From Bog-473 sp963834405 (GTDB lineage Bacteria; Actinomycetota; Acidimicrobiia; Acidimicrobiales; RAAP-2), in assembly GCA_963834405.1 (NCBI GenBank), contig CAWIBX010000003.1, positions 310,001 to 374,000 of the forward strand: a stretch of DNA of 64,000 nt, written 5' to 3'. The notes under the pieces were generated by a model. The model did not search any database and had not been told where the DNA came from. It saw only the letters and a list, made by a program, of their open reading frames with translations. Below are positions 43,486 through 51,672 of this stretch, one piece after another. The position numbers were made by a program, and so were the translations under genes. The stretch's first letter is position 1. Each line of letters begins with the position of its first letter.

Positions 43486-44649
43486 GTGATGCCCGTCAGC
43501 GACCCGACGATCGACACTCCCATGGACGTCAGCGCGGTGGCCACGCTGTCCACCGAGGAGATCATGTGCTTGGCCGCCGAGTCGGCTCACCGCATGGCTT
43601 CTCTGGCGGGCCTCATCGTTCTGCTCGCCGGCGAACTCGACCGCCGCGAGGGGTGGCGCGACGAGGGAGCCACCTCGCTCGAGGCGTGGCTCGTCGAGCG
43701 CCTGGGCGTGTCCGTCGCCACGGCCAGGGCCTTCGCGCATGTCGGTAAGCGGCTTTTCGACCTCCCGCACCTCGCCGCCGGACTGTCATCGGGGGAGTTG
43801 ACCTTCGACAAGGTGCGCGCCGTGGTCGACACGGCCACCCCGGAAACGGACCGGGAAATCCGGGACCGGGCGCAGGAGCACTCGGTGGCCGAGCTGACCC
43901 GCCTGGCGAACTCCCGTCGGGGGGCGCCGCCGACCGCGGCAGACGCGGAGTACGAAGGACGCTCCCTTCGTTTCAACGACACCTTCCGGACCGTGACCGC
44001 CCAGCTCCCCGCGGAGACGTACGCAGAAGTACGCGGCCTCCTCGAGACCGCCGCCAAGTCGCTGCCTTCGGACGGCGAGACCCCGTGGGACCGCCGACTG
44101 GCGGACGCCTTCGTGGGATTGATCCGCTCACAGCGGGGCACCCGGTACGCGGCCTCCTCCTACACGGTGGTCGCCCACACACCCCTCGAGACCCTCTTCG
44201 ACGAATCGTCGGAGCTAGCCGGCGAGCTCGAGCGCGACGGCCTGATCAGTGCCGAGACCGTCCGCCGCCTGGCCTGTGACGCAACGCTGATCCTGGCCGT
44301 CGACGACGACGTCGGTCACACCATGTACGAGGGCCGGGCCCAGCGATATCCGACCGATACCCAGCGCCGGGAGATCATCCGTCGTGATCGCCACTGCCGC
44401 TTCCCCGGCTGTGACAATGCCACCTTCGTCAACCCGCATCACATCAAGTGGTGGATACGTGGCCTTGGCACGACAGACCTGCCCAACCTCGCACTCCTCT
44501 GCGAGTACCACCACCACCTGATCCATTCCAAACGCTGGAGCATGTCGGGTGACGCCAATCGGGAGCTCACGTTCGTCGGGCCGACCGGCCGGGAGATGAC
44601 GTCGCGGTCGTCGCCACTGTGGACGACGATCGCGGCGCCTAAAGACTGA
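43486..44649 (+). CDS. DUF222 / HNH endonuclease (13E12-repeat type)
   Basis: A 387-residue protein of the actinobacterial DUF222-HNH family. The N-terminal helical DUF222 domain includes GWRDEGATSLEAWLVERLGV, SVATARAFAHVGKRLFDLPH and GELTFDKVRAVVDTATPE. The C-terminal HNH domain is RRDRHCRFPGCDNATFVNPH, HIKWWIRGLGTTDLPNLALL and CEYHHHLIHSKRW, with CxxxxC, HH and CxxHH zinc and catalytic residues intact. These genes are often multicopy and embedded in selfish elements. The 3' end overlaps the convergent aldolase gene by 11 bases. Confidence 0.92.
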   Translation: MMPVSDPTIDTPMDVSAVATLSTEEIMCLAAESAHRMASLAGLIVLLAGELDRREGWRDEGATSLEAWLVERLGVSVATARAFAHVGKRLFDLPHLAAGLSSGELTFDKVRAVVDTATPETDREIRDRAQEHSVAELTRLANSRRGAPPTAADAEYEGRSLRFNDTFRTVTAQLPAETYAEVRGLLETAAKSLPSDGETPWDRRLADAFVGLIRSQRGTRYAASSYTVVAHTPLETLFDESSELAGELERDGLISAETVRRLACDATLILAVDDDVGHTMYEGRAQRYPTDTQRREIIRRDRHCRFPGCDNATFVNPHHIKWWIRGLGTTDLPNLALLCEYHHHLIHSKRWSMSGDANRELTFVGPTGREMTSRSSPLWTTIAAPKD

Positions 44650-45373
44650 GCAGGTCGGGGTCCGCCGCCAACTCCGCTCGGACGGCGGCCTCCCAGAAGC
44701 CGATGAACCCCTCGCCGTCGCTCTGCGCGACGAGGTCGATGAAGGCTTGAGGCACCCGGGACGGGGAGGTGCTGCCGGCGGCCCGGGCCATCCAGGCGTG
44801 CTGGCAGCGCTGCTCAAGGGCGACCGCGCGCTGGTGCACGGCGCGGGCCGAGCCTCCGAGCACGAACACGCCGTGCCCGGCCAGCAGCGCCATGGCCGCC
44901 TCACCGACGTGTTCCACGGCGCGGGCGGCGCTCCCCGAATCGTTGACCGGACCCTCGTACTCGTCCACGAGGACGAGCCGGCCACCGCCCAGGGCCGAGC
45001 TCTGGTCGAGGATCGGCGGTACCTCTCCCATGTCCGCCCAGACCGTCCCGTACAAGGGGTGGTTATGGGCGGCCCACACCACGTCGGAGCGCGCCCGGTG
45101 CAGCTCGAGGTGAAGTGGGATCCCGAGCGGAACCGGCCACTCCCCCTCGACAACACTGCCGTCGAGATCGATCCGGATCACCTGGGAGGGCCGGAGTTCG
45201 GCCCAGGTGACGAGCCACGGATTGCAGAGGAGCGTGCCGTCCCCGAGGTTCACCGTGATGTGCCCGGCGAGATGATCGTTGTACCCCTCTCGCCACAGGG
45301 CCCGAGCGAGCACGACCAGTTCCTCCCTCGGTGTGAGGTCGGGCATGAGCTTTTCGGCCGTCGGAACGAACAC
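44639..45373 (-). CDS. Class II aldolase/adducin-family protein
   Basis: A 244-residue protein. ALWREGYNDHLAGHITVNLG is the family's N-terminal substrate/phosphate region; WAAHNHPLYG contains the zinc H-x-H, and LLAGHGVFVLG includes the third histidine. Members are fuculose-phosphate-type aldolases, epimerases or decarboxylases. GTG at 45373 is preferred because GAGAGGAG lies five bases upstream; an ATG at 45346 is possible. It lies next to an amidohydrolase gene on the same strand, a common pairing in aromatic or vanillate-type degradation, though substrate is not shown. Confidence 0.85.
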   Translation of the reverse strand: MFVPTAEKLMPDLTPREELVVLARALWREGYNDHLAGHITVNLGDGTLLCNPWLVTWAELRPSQVIRIDLDGSVVEGEWPVPLGIPLHLELHRARSDVVWAAHNHPLYGTVWADMGEVPPILDQSSALGGGRLVLVDEYEGPVNDSGSAARAVEHVGEAAMALLAGHGVFVLGGSARAVHQRAVALEQRCQHAWMARAAGSTSPSRVPQAFIDLVAQSDGEGFIGFWEAAVRAELAADPDLLSL

Positions 45374-45404
45374 CCTGGCTCCTCTCAACCGGTCTCGGCG
45401 GCGT

Positions 45405-46595
45405 TCATTGGGGCAGCACCGGAGCCGGTAGCGGGTGGCGGTACAAGGCGGCCGCATTCAAGCAGCACATGGCGCGCAACTCGTTGGCGGGAATATGGCC
45501 CCAGCAATCCTGAATCACCTGCTGGGTGTCGGGCCAGGTGCCGTCACCGTGCGGATAGTCGACTTCAACCATGATGTTCTCGACCCCGATGGCGTGGCGA
45601 GTATCGATGGTGGAGGGGTCGTCGAGCGTGCAGAACCAGAAATTGCGACGCAGTACCTCTGCCGGGCGGATCTCCCAGCCCCGTCCGTAGCCGGAACGGT
45701 CCACCATGTTGTCGAGACGGTCGAGCAGCATCGCGACCCAGCCGATGCCGCCTTCGCTCATCGCCACCTTCAACGTGGGCCTCCGGAGCGGATATTCGGA
45801 CCACAGCCATTCGGTGGCCGCGGTCAGTGACCTCTGGCCGAACAAGGTCGCCCCGATCTGCAACGGCGCACCGCCCGGTGGGCCGCTTTCGATACCCGAG
45901 CTGCCGACGTGCAGCGACACCACGGTGTCCGTCTCGACGATCGCATCCATGATCGGATCCCAGTGCTGTCGCTCCCACAAGGACGGCAGCCCGACCTCGT
46001 GGGGGCGCTCCGGGAGCGTGACGGACGTGAAACCGCGTGCCGCGTTACGTCGGATTTCGTCGGCGGCCAAGTCGGGATCGGCGAGGTACGTGATGCCGAG
46101 CGGCACGATGCGCTCGCGATGTGGCAGGTACCACTCTTCGAAGAGCCAGTCGTTCCACGCCCGTACACACGCCAAGCCAAGCTCACGGTCGGGACACGCG
46201 AAGAAAACCCGGCCGCAAAATCCGGTGATCTGCGACGGGAAGTTCACCGATGCCCATACCCCGTTGATGTCCATGTCTCGAACCCGCGCCTCCACGTCGT
46301 AACAGCCGGGCCGCATCTGGTCGAACCGGAAGGGCTCCAAGCCATAGGTCTCGCGCCGGCGACCGGCGACCGCGTTCATACCGACCTGGGTGTAGCGCTC
46401 ACCCTCGAACTCCCATACCTGGTGCCCTTCGGGTGTCTCGACGATCCGCGGCGCCCGGTCTTGGAGCACAGCCGGCAGCCGGTGTTCGAACGTGTGCGCG
46501 GGCTCGACGACGTGGTCATCGACCGAAATAACTGTGAAACGTACCGTCCGGGGCTGTGGGTCCGGGAGGAAGAGGTCGGTATCGAGTGCGGTCAT
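45405..46595 (-). CDS. Amidohydrolase family protein (PF04909)
   Basis: A 396-residue TIM-barrel hydrolase or decarboxylase. The metal-site start is VISVDDHVVEPAHTFEHRLP, a variant of D.H in which the usual D-x-H reads DDH. Later features are DINGVWASVNFPSQITGFCG, SLHVGSSG (strand histidine), LKVAMSEGGIGWVAMLLDRL and the catalytic-site segment IMVEVDYPHGDGTWPDTQQV. This group occurs in many copies in actinobacteria and includes gamma-resorcylate-type decarboxylases. ATG at 46595 (MTALDTDLFLPD) is the likely start. It precedes the class II aldolase by about 30 bases. Confidence 0.88.
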   Translation of the reverse strand: MTALDTDLFLPDPQPRTVRFTVISVDDHVVEPAHTFEHRLPAVLQDRAPRIVETPEGHQVWEFEGERYTQVGMNAVAGRRRETYGLEPFRFDQMRPGCYDVEARVRDMDINGVWASVNFPSQITGFCGRVFFACPDRELGLACVRAWNDWLFEEWYLPHRERIVPLGITYLADPDLAADEIRRNAARGFTSVTLPERPHEVGLPSLWERQHWDPIMDAIVETDTVVSLHVGSSGIESGPPGGAPLQIGATLFGQRSLTAATEWLWSEYPLRRPTLKVAMSEGGIGWVAMLLDRLDNMVDRSGYGRGWEIRPAEVLRRNFWFCTLDDPSTIDTRHAIGVENIMVEVDYPHGDGTWPDTQQVIQDCWGHIPANELRAMCCLNAAALYRHPLPAPVLPQ

Positions 46596-46751
46596 AGAAG
46601 GTGGCCGTAGGGCATGACCAAGGATAGGCCGACATCGGCTCACGGCTCCCACGCCGTTCCGCAGAGGAGCGACTTCGGGTTCCGCGCTATTGCGGGCGAG
46701 GAACCTGGGTAGATACTGGCCGGGCTGACTGGTCGGACCGAAGGAGGCGTC

Positions 46752-47549
46752 ATGATCGCATTGATCGTTGTCTCGACATTCGTGGTGCTGCTCCTCGGCA
46801 TCCTTGTCGCAGGACTGCTCCGCAGCCATGCGGACATCCTCCGTGCGCTCCACGAATTGGGGGTGGGCGTCGGTGACCCGAGCGCACAGGCTCCGAGTGT
46901 CGCCACGTCGTTACCCGCACCGGCGGCTCCGCCCTCGTACGACGGAACCGACGCCGCGCTGGACATCGCGGGCCTCACCCCGGACGGCGACGCGAGGGCG
47001 GTGTCGGTGACGAATAGCGACCGTCGCACCCTGCTCGCCTTCCTCTCGTCCGGGTGTGCGACCTGCGCCGGGTTCTGGCGCGACCTGCAGACTCCGGGAC
47101 GATTCGACCTGGGCGACGTGCGCATTGTGATCGTCACCAAAGGGCCCGACATGGAGGTGGCGGCGGAGGTGCGGACGCTCACCCTCGGTCGGGTGCCCGT
47201 CGTCATGTCGACCGAAGCATGGGACGACTACCGGGTACCGGCGTCACCGTTCTTCGTTCTGGTGGACGGCGCCACCGGACGGCGGATCGGACACGGTGTC
47301 GCCGCACAGACCGCACAGCTCGCCGATCTGGTGAGGCGGGCGGAGCATGACGTGGCGCTCCGTGACGCCCATCTCGATGGTCCGGCCCGGGAAGCCGCGA
47401 ACGACGCACTGCTTGTCGCGGCCGGTCTCACACCCGGTCATCAGAGCCTGTATCCCCAGAGTTTCAACGACGTGTTCCCGTTTGCACCGAGCCTTGGCCA
47501 ATCGCAGCAGCAGGAGCAGCGCAGCGAGTCCACCCAGGTCCCCCGGTAG
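46752..47549 (+). CDS. MauD-like membrane-anchored thioredoxin-fold protein
   Basis: A 265-residue protein. Residues 3-24 form an N-terminal anchor (LIVVSTFVVLLLGILVAGLL), followed by a P/A-rich linker. The thioredoxin-like domain has LLAFLSSGCATCAGFWRDL with C102-x2-C105, and a cis-proline in VPASPFFVLV. The C-terminus is Q/S-rich. MauD proteins have this layout (one TM, extracytoplasmic C-P-x-C thioredoxin) and are needed for disulfides or stability of the methylamine dehydrogenase light chain. It starts a five-gene overlapping set ending with a MauF-like protein; its TAG overlaps the next GTG by one base. Confidence 0.8.
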   Translation: MIALIVVSTFVVLLLGILVAGLLRSHADILRALHELGVGVGDPSAQAPSVATSLPAPAAPPSYDGTDAALDIAGLTPDGDARAVSVTNSDRRTLLAFLSSGCATCAGFWRDLQTPGRFDLGDVRIVIVTKGPDMEVAAEVRTLTLGRVPVVMSTEAWDDYRVPASPFFVLVDGATGRRIGHGVAAQTAQLADLVRRAEHDVALRDAHLDGPAREAANDALLVAAGLTPGHQSLYPQSFNDVFPFAPSLGQSQQQEQRSESTQVPR

Positions 47550-48040
47550 TGGGAACCATCCAGGCCCACGGGATCACGGCACACCTGCCCGCAGGATTCG
47601 AGGGTCGCATCTTCATCCGGCCAACGGTGGGCGAAGGGGTGTCGTATCCGGTTGCGCACTTCGCCACGTTTCCCCTCCCCGACGACGTCGGTGATTTCGG
47701 AAGCGGCGCGGTGACGTTGATGGGCCCATCCGACGTCTTTGCCACCCTCTTCGAGTACGGCCCGGAGAGTTTGGGCACCGTGTTGTTCGCCCGCCAGGGC
47801 AGACCGATTTCCCTGAGCCCGGCCGACTTCCGAAAGACGGTGCTGCGCCGTGCGCTCGGTGGCCAGGCCGGTACGCAATGGTTCTTCACCGAGGCGGGCC
47901 GCCCTTTCTCCTTCTACGCCGTCCTCGGGAGCCAGGCTCTCGGTCCGAGCCTCGTGCCCCTCGTCAACCAGGTATTGGCGTCGCTGACGCTGAGCCCGGT
48001 CACGCCCGCGACTCCCATCCCGGCAGCGCTGTGGAACTGA
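47549..48040 (+). CDS. Hypothetical protein of the Mau-like cluster
   Basis: A 163-residue protein, probably soluble; no signal peptide or membrane helix is clear. Patterns such as GFEGRIFIRP, HFATFPLPDDVGDFGSGAV, LFEYGPESLGTVLF and GTQWFFTEAGRPFSFYAVLG look well ordered and conserved, but I do not recognise a domain. It begins at GTG 47549, one base into the stop of the thioredoxin gene, and its 3' end overlaps the MauE-like gene by ten bases. The tight coupling implies a function in the same maturation or redox system. Confidence 0.75.
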   Translation: MGTIQAHGITAHLPAGFEGRIFIRPTVGEGVSYPVAHFATFPLPDDVGDFGSGAVTLMGPSDVFATLFEYGPESLGTVLFARQGRPISLSPADFRKTVLRRALGGQAGTQWFFTEAGRPFSFYAVLGSQALGPSLVPLVNQVLASLTLSPVTPATPIPAALWN

Positions 48041-48621
48041 TCGGTCTCTACCTCGTCGCCACGGGGCTCCTGGTCGTCGCCGGAATCGCCAAGGCCATCC
48101 GGCCCGAGGACACCGCCCGTGCGCTCCATGATCTCGTCCCGACGTATGCGAGCTCCGTGGTGACCAACCACCGAATGCGGGCGCTCGTCCGATCCGGGGC
48201 GGCCCTCGAAGCCGGACTCGGGGTCGTCGCCATGTTGTATCCGCGCCCGGTCTCCGCCACCCTGGTCGCGACCTCGTACGTGGTCTTTGCCGGCGTGATC
48301 GCTTATCCGCGTGCGTCCGGCGCGGCGCTCTCGAGCTGTGGTTGTTTCGGTCGGGCGGACACTCCGGCCACCGCGCTCCACGCCCTCGTCGACCTTGTCT
48401 TCGCGTTCAGCGGTGCCGCCGTCGCAGCGAACGCACCATCCGACGGCACTCTGGCCATGTTCTTGAGCCGTCAGCCGGCGGCCGGCGTTCCGCTGGTCTT
48501 GGTGTCCACGGTCGGGCTCTACCTCGCCTACCTGGTCCTGGCCTTGTTACCCCGCCTGGAGGGCGCAGGCCGTCTCGTACGACGTCAGCCGGAACCGGCG
48601 GCTCCGAGGCGGACGCCATGA
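48031..48621 (+). CDS. MauE/DoxX-like membrane protein
   Basis: A 196-residue protein with about four to five helices: LIGLYLVATGLLVVAGIAKA, LEAGLGVVAMLYPRPVSATL, ATSYVVFAGVIAYPRASGAA and VPLVLVSTVGLYLAYLVLAL. The diagnostic SSCGCFG motif after helix four matches the C-x-C-F-G motif of MauE and related DoxX-fold proteins, which cooperate with MauD to form disulfides in the MADH light chain. GTG at 48031 overlaps the previous gene; the stop overlaps the ATG of the cysteine-rich protein (ATGA), linking the two translationally. Confidence 0.82.
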   Translation: MELIGLYLVATGLLVVAGIAKAIRPEDTARALHDLVPTYASSVVTNHRMRALVRSGAALEAGLGVVAMLYPRPVSATLVATSYVVFAGVIAYPRASGAALSSCGCFGRADTPATALHALVDLVFAFSGAAVAANAPSDGTLAMFLSRQPAAGVPLVLVSTVGLYLAYLVLALLPRLEGAGRLVRRQPEPAAPRRTP

Positions 48622-49988
48622 GCCTGTCGACCGTATTCGTGAGGCGAGCATCGGCCTTTCTCGACAACCGGCTGTCGCGCCGCAACCTGATCAACCGGTC
48701 GGCGTTCGTTGGTAGCGCGGTCGTCGTCGGAGCAGGGCTCGACCTCGCACTGAAGCCGGGCACGGCGTACGCCCTCATCTGCGAATGCGGGAATGCCGGC
48801 TGCGGATGTGGGTCCACGTGCTGCTCGGGTTACACCGAGTTCTGCTGTTCCGTCAGCGGCTCCAACTACTGCCCCGCCAACACGGTGATGGGCGGCTGGT
48901 GGATGGCCGACAACTCCTCGTTCTGCAACGGTCCCCGCTACTACATGGACTGCAACGCCAACTGTGCGTGCGACGCGGGCTGCGGCGGGGGGTATCCCTT
49001 CTGCGAGCCGGGCTGCGATCTCACCGGGTGCGGGTGTGGACCGCAGGGCTGCGATTCGTTCCTTACGGGCTGCCTGCAGTTCCGCTACGGCCAGTGCAAC
49101 CAGAACGTGGCCTGCATGGGTCGGATCGTCTGCCGGGTGGTCGCGTGCGTGCCCCCCTGGCAGATCGATCCCAGCTGCACGACGGCCGTGGCGGTCGACA
49201 ACGGGACGGCCGAGCAGAACGAGCCCTGTTGGACGCCGGCGCCGCCGACCCCGCCGGTGGTCGGGATGGCGTCGAGCCCCGACGGCGCGGGCTATGGCCT
49301 CGCCACGGCTACGGGTGTCGTATACCAGTTCGGCGACTTTCCCTCTTCCGGGGACGTCTCGGGAACGGTGCTCGATGCCCCGATCGTCGCTATCGCGGCG
49401 TCACGGGCCCCCGGCTATTACCTCGTGGCGAGCGACGGCGGCATCTTCGCCTTCGGCGACGCGCAGTTCTACGGCTCCATGGGCGGTCTGCCGCTGGACG
49501 CGCCGATCGTCGCCCTGGCGACCACGCCCTCGGGGAACGGGTACTGGTGCGTGGCCAGCGACGGGGGGATCTTCACTTTCGGCGACGCGCAGTTCTACGG
49601 ATCCATGGGCGGCCTTCACCTCAACGCGCCGATCGTCGGCATGGCCGCCACGCCCTCGGGCAACGGCTACTGGTGCGTGGCCAGCGACGGCGGGATCTTC
49701 GCCTTCGGCGACGCGCAGTTCTACGGCTCCATGGGTGGCCTTCACCTCAACGCGCCGATCGTCGGCCTGGCCGCCACGCCCTCGGGCAACGGCTACTGGT
49801 GCGTGGCGAGCGACGGTGGGATCTTCGCCTTCGGCGACGCGCCCTTCGACGGATCCATGGGAGGGACCACCCTCGCGGAACCTGTGGTCGGTGTGTGCCG
49901 CGACGGCGAGGGCGAGGGGTATTGGATCGTGGCGCGCGACGGCGGCATCTTCGCTCTCGGCGCGCCGTTCTTCGGAACACCGGAATGA
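48618..49988 (+). CDS. Tat-exported cysteine-rich MauA-like protein fused to six propeller-type repeats
   Basis: A 456-residue protein. Residues 19-50 are a Tat signal (LSRRNLINRSAF, then VGSAVVVGAGLDLAL, AYA). Residues 55-204 contain 26 cysteines, including CGSTCCSGYTEFCC, a CPANTVMGGWW stretch and FCNGPRYYMDCNANC. This echoes the C-C, CPPG, SW and YHDCCG order of the MADH light chain (MauA), which is also Tat-exported, with W94/W95 near the place of the first TTQ tryptophan. A second block VACMGRIVCRVVACVPPWQI is not MauA-like. Residues 212-456 are six repeats of about 42 residues (GYWCVASDGGIFAFGDAQFY). MADH activity or TTQ formation is not proven; a cofactor-bearing or disulfide-rich surface protein is inferred. 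Confidence 0.75.
   Translation: MSLSTVFVRRASAFLDNRLSRRNLINRSAFVGSAVVVGAGLDLALKPGTAYALICECGNAGCGCGSTCCSGYTEFCCSVSGSNYCPANTVMGGWWMADNSSFCNGPRYYMDCNANCACDAGCGGGYPFCEPGCDLTGCGCGPQGCDSFLTGCLQFRYGQCNQNVACMGRIVCRVVACVPPWQIDPSCTTAVAVDNGTAEQNEPCWTPAPPTPPVVGMASSPDGAGYGLATATGVVYQFGDFPSSGDVSGTVLDAPIVAIAASRAPGYYLVASDGGIFAFGDAQFYGSMGGLPLDAPIVALATTPSGNGYWCVASDGGIFTFGDAQFYGSMGGLHLNAPIVGMAATPSGNGYWCVASDGGIFAFGDAQFYGSMGGLHLNAPIVGLAATPSGNGYWCVASDGGIFAFGDAPFDGSMGGTTLAEPVVGVCRDGEGEGYWIVARDGGIFALGAPFFGTPE
49251..49985 (+). repeat. Six tandem coding repeats of 123-126 bases
   Basis: Repeat units begin at 49251, 49377, 49500, 49626, 49752 and 49878. Units 3, 4 and 5 are 126 bases each and nearly identical at DNA level; unit 1 and unit 6 are diverged ends. 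The consensus protein repeat is APIVG.AATPSGNGYWCVAS followed by DGGIFAFGDAQFYGSMGG. Similar repeats occur in many actinobacterial secreted proteins and probably form a beta-propeller. Confidence 0.9.
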
Positions 49989-50006
49989 CACAAGGAGGAT
50001 GGAACT

Positions 50007-50786
50007 GTGACCACTGATGTCCTCGCCGCCTGCGCGTTTGCACTCTGCCTGGCCGTCGCCGCTCGCTCCACGTGGTCGCCGTGCGGGCTCTCCATGCTGG
50101 CCACGATCACCCCGCTCGCCGAGCAGGGCCGGGGACACCGCTATCGCGCTGCTGCGGCCTGGTTCATCGCGGGTGGGCTCGCCGGGGGCGCCTGCCTCGG
50201 CGTGATCGACGGAGGGATCGCCGCCGCAGTTCGGTCAGCCGCACCGGCCCCGGCCGTCCTCGCGGCCGGCGCCCTGGTGGCCGCCGCCGTGACGCTCGCC
50301 GCCGAGCTGGGCCTCTGGGGCTTCCGCGTTCCCGTCCACCACCGGCAGGTCAACGAGCGATGGCTGGACGAGTTGCGGCCCTGGGTCTACGCGGGCGGGT
50401 TCGGATGGCAGGTCGGCACCGGGCTCGCCACGTACATCATGACGCCGGCCCTGTACCTGATGATCCTCACGGCCGCCCTCACGGCCACGCCGTGGATCGC
50501 GGTGGCCGTGCCGGCGTCCTTCGGACTTTTGCGCGGCCTCGCCGTGCTGCTCGGACGGGGCATTACAGACACCCAGAGCCTCACCACGTTCCACAGACGT
50601 TTCCATCAGTCGCAACCGCTCGTCTGGCGCACGCTGGTCGTGGTCGAAGCCGCCGTCATCCTGGCCTGTGCGTGGTTGCTGTCACCGTGGGCCGTGCCGG
50701 CGCTGGCCCTCGTCGCAGTCGTCGCGATCCCGGCCGCGGCGGCCCGTCGCCGGGTGCCGTCCGAGGCGGCCCCCCACCCCGGCTGA
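50007..50786 (+). CDS. MauF/DsbD-like integral membrane protein
   Basis: A 259-residue protein with about six helices. The segment STWSPCGLSMLATITPLAEQ with a P-C motif in the first helical hairpin, followed by YRAAAAWFIAGGLAGGACLG, resembles MauF, a DsbD/CcdA-superfamily protein needed for methylamine dehydrogenase synthesis. Later helices include AGALVAAAVTLAAELGLWGF and VVVEAAVILACAWLLSPWAV. GTG at 50007 has AAGGAGG at 49992-49998, 18 bases after the previous stop. It closes the Mau-like cluster and may pass reducing power across the membrane to the MauD-like thioredoxin. Confidence 0.75.
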   Translation: MTTDVLAACAFALCLAVAARSTWSPCGLSMLATITPLAEQGRGHRYRAAAAWFIAGGLAGGACLGVIDGGIAAAVRSAAPAPAVLAAGALVAAAVTLAAELGLWGFRVPVHHRQVNERWLDELRPWVYAGGFGWQVGTGLATYIMTPALYLMILTAALTATPWIAVAVPASFGLLRGLAVLLGRGITDTQSLTTFHRRFHQSQPLVWRTLVVVEAAVILACAWLLSPWAVPALALVAVVAIPAAAARRRVPSEAAPHPG

Positions 50787-50802
50787 TCGGTACGATCGGC
50801 CC

Positions 50803-51672
50803 ATCGACTCCTCTCCCCCCATCCGTCTGCTGCTGGCGGACGTGGACGGCACGCTGGTCACCCAGGACAAGGTCTTGACCGACCGCGCCGTCGCCGCGGT
50901 GCGGAAGCTTGCGGACGCAGACGTCCGCTTCGCCATCACGAGCGGCCGTCCGCCCCGGGGCATGGAGATGCTCGTCGAGCCGCTCGCGCTCACGACGCCG
51001 ATGGCGGCCTTCAACGGCGGCCAACTGGTCGACCCCGAGCTGGTCGTGCTCGAACAGCACGTCATACCCGAGGATCTGGTGTCCCCGATCGCCGAACTGA
51101 TGGGTTCGTACAAGCTCGTCGTCTGGCTCTACCGGGACACCGACTGGTACGTCCCCGACCCCAAGGGGCCACACGTCGACCGCGAGGCGTGGACCGTGAA
51201 GTTCCAACCCAAGGTCATGGACGGGCTCCAGGGCCTGACCGACGGCGTGGTCAAGCTCGTCGGCGTGAGCGACGACCATCAGGCCGTCGCCGAGGCGTCG
51301 AAGGCGGCCCACGACCAGTTCGGTGACCACGTCACGGCCGCGGCGTCCCAGCCCTACTACCTCGATGTCACGCATCCCTTGGCCAACAAAGGCAATGTGG
51401 CCAAGGAACTGGCCCGCCGCTTCGACCTGCAGCCGGAGGAGATCGCCACCATCGGCGACATGCCCAACGACATCTTGATGTTCGCCCACTCCGGGCTCAG
51501 CATCGCCATGGGAAACGCAGACCCCCAGGTGAAGAAGGCGGCTCGCCGCATCACCACCAGCGACGAGGAGGAGGGTTTCGCCGTCGCCGTCGAGCGGTAC
51601 GTCCTCCCGGCCGCGTCGACAGCGAAGGCGGTCACACCCCCCGGTGGTTCTCGAAGCGGGCGTACTGCTTGA
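50803..51672 (+). CDS. HAD-superfamily Cof-type phosphatase, start codon unclear
   Basis: A Cof-type (HAD IIB) phosphatase of about 289 residues. Motif I is LLLADVDGTLVTQDK, motif II ITSGRPPRGM, motif III lysine NKGNVAKELARRFD, motif IV IATIGDMPNDILMFAHSGLS and the end GNADPQVKKAARRITTSDEE. The family dephosphorylates sugar phosphates and cofactors. No ATG, GTG or TTG precedes motif I in frame except GTG at 50668, deep inside the MauF-like gene; ATC at 50803 is proposed. The 3' end overlaps the convergent dnaB gene by 41 bases. Confidence 0.8.
   Translation: MDSSPPIRLLLADVDGTLVTQDKVLTDRAVAAVRKLADADVRFAITSGRPPRGMEMLVEPLALTTPMAAFNGGQLVDPELVVLEQHVIPEDLVSPIAELMGSYKLVVWLYRDTDWYVPDPKGPHVDREAWTVKFQPKVMDGLQGLTDGVVKLVGVSDDHQAVAEASKAAHDQFGDHVTAAASQPYYLDVTHPLANKGNVAKELARRFDLQPEEIATIGDMPNDILMFAHSGLSIAMGNADPQVKKAARRITTSDEEEGFAVAVERYVLPAASTAKAVTPPGGSRSGRTA

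Noticed and set aside
43486..44649. HNH gene as sign of a mobile intron or prophage
   Set aside because: DUF222-HNH genes are common stand-alone chromosomal genes in actinobacteria, and no intron, integrase or phage genes flank it.
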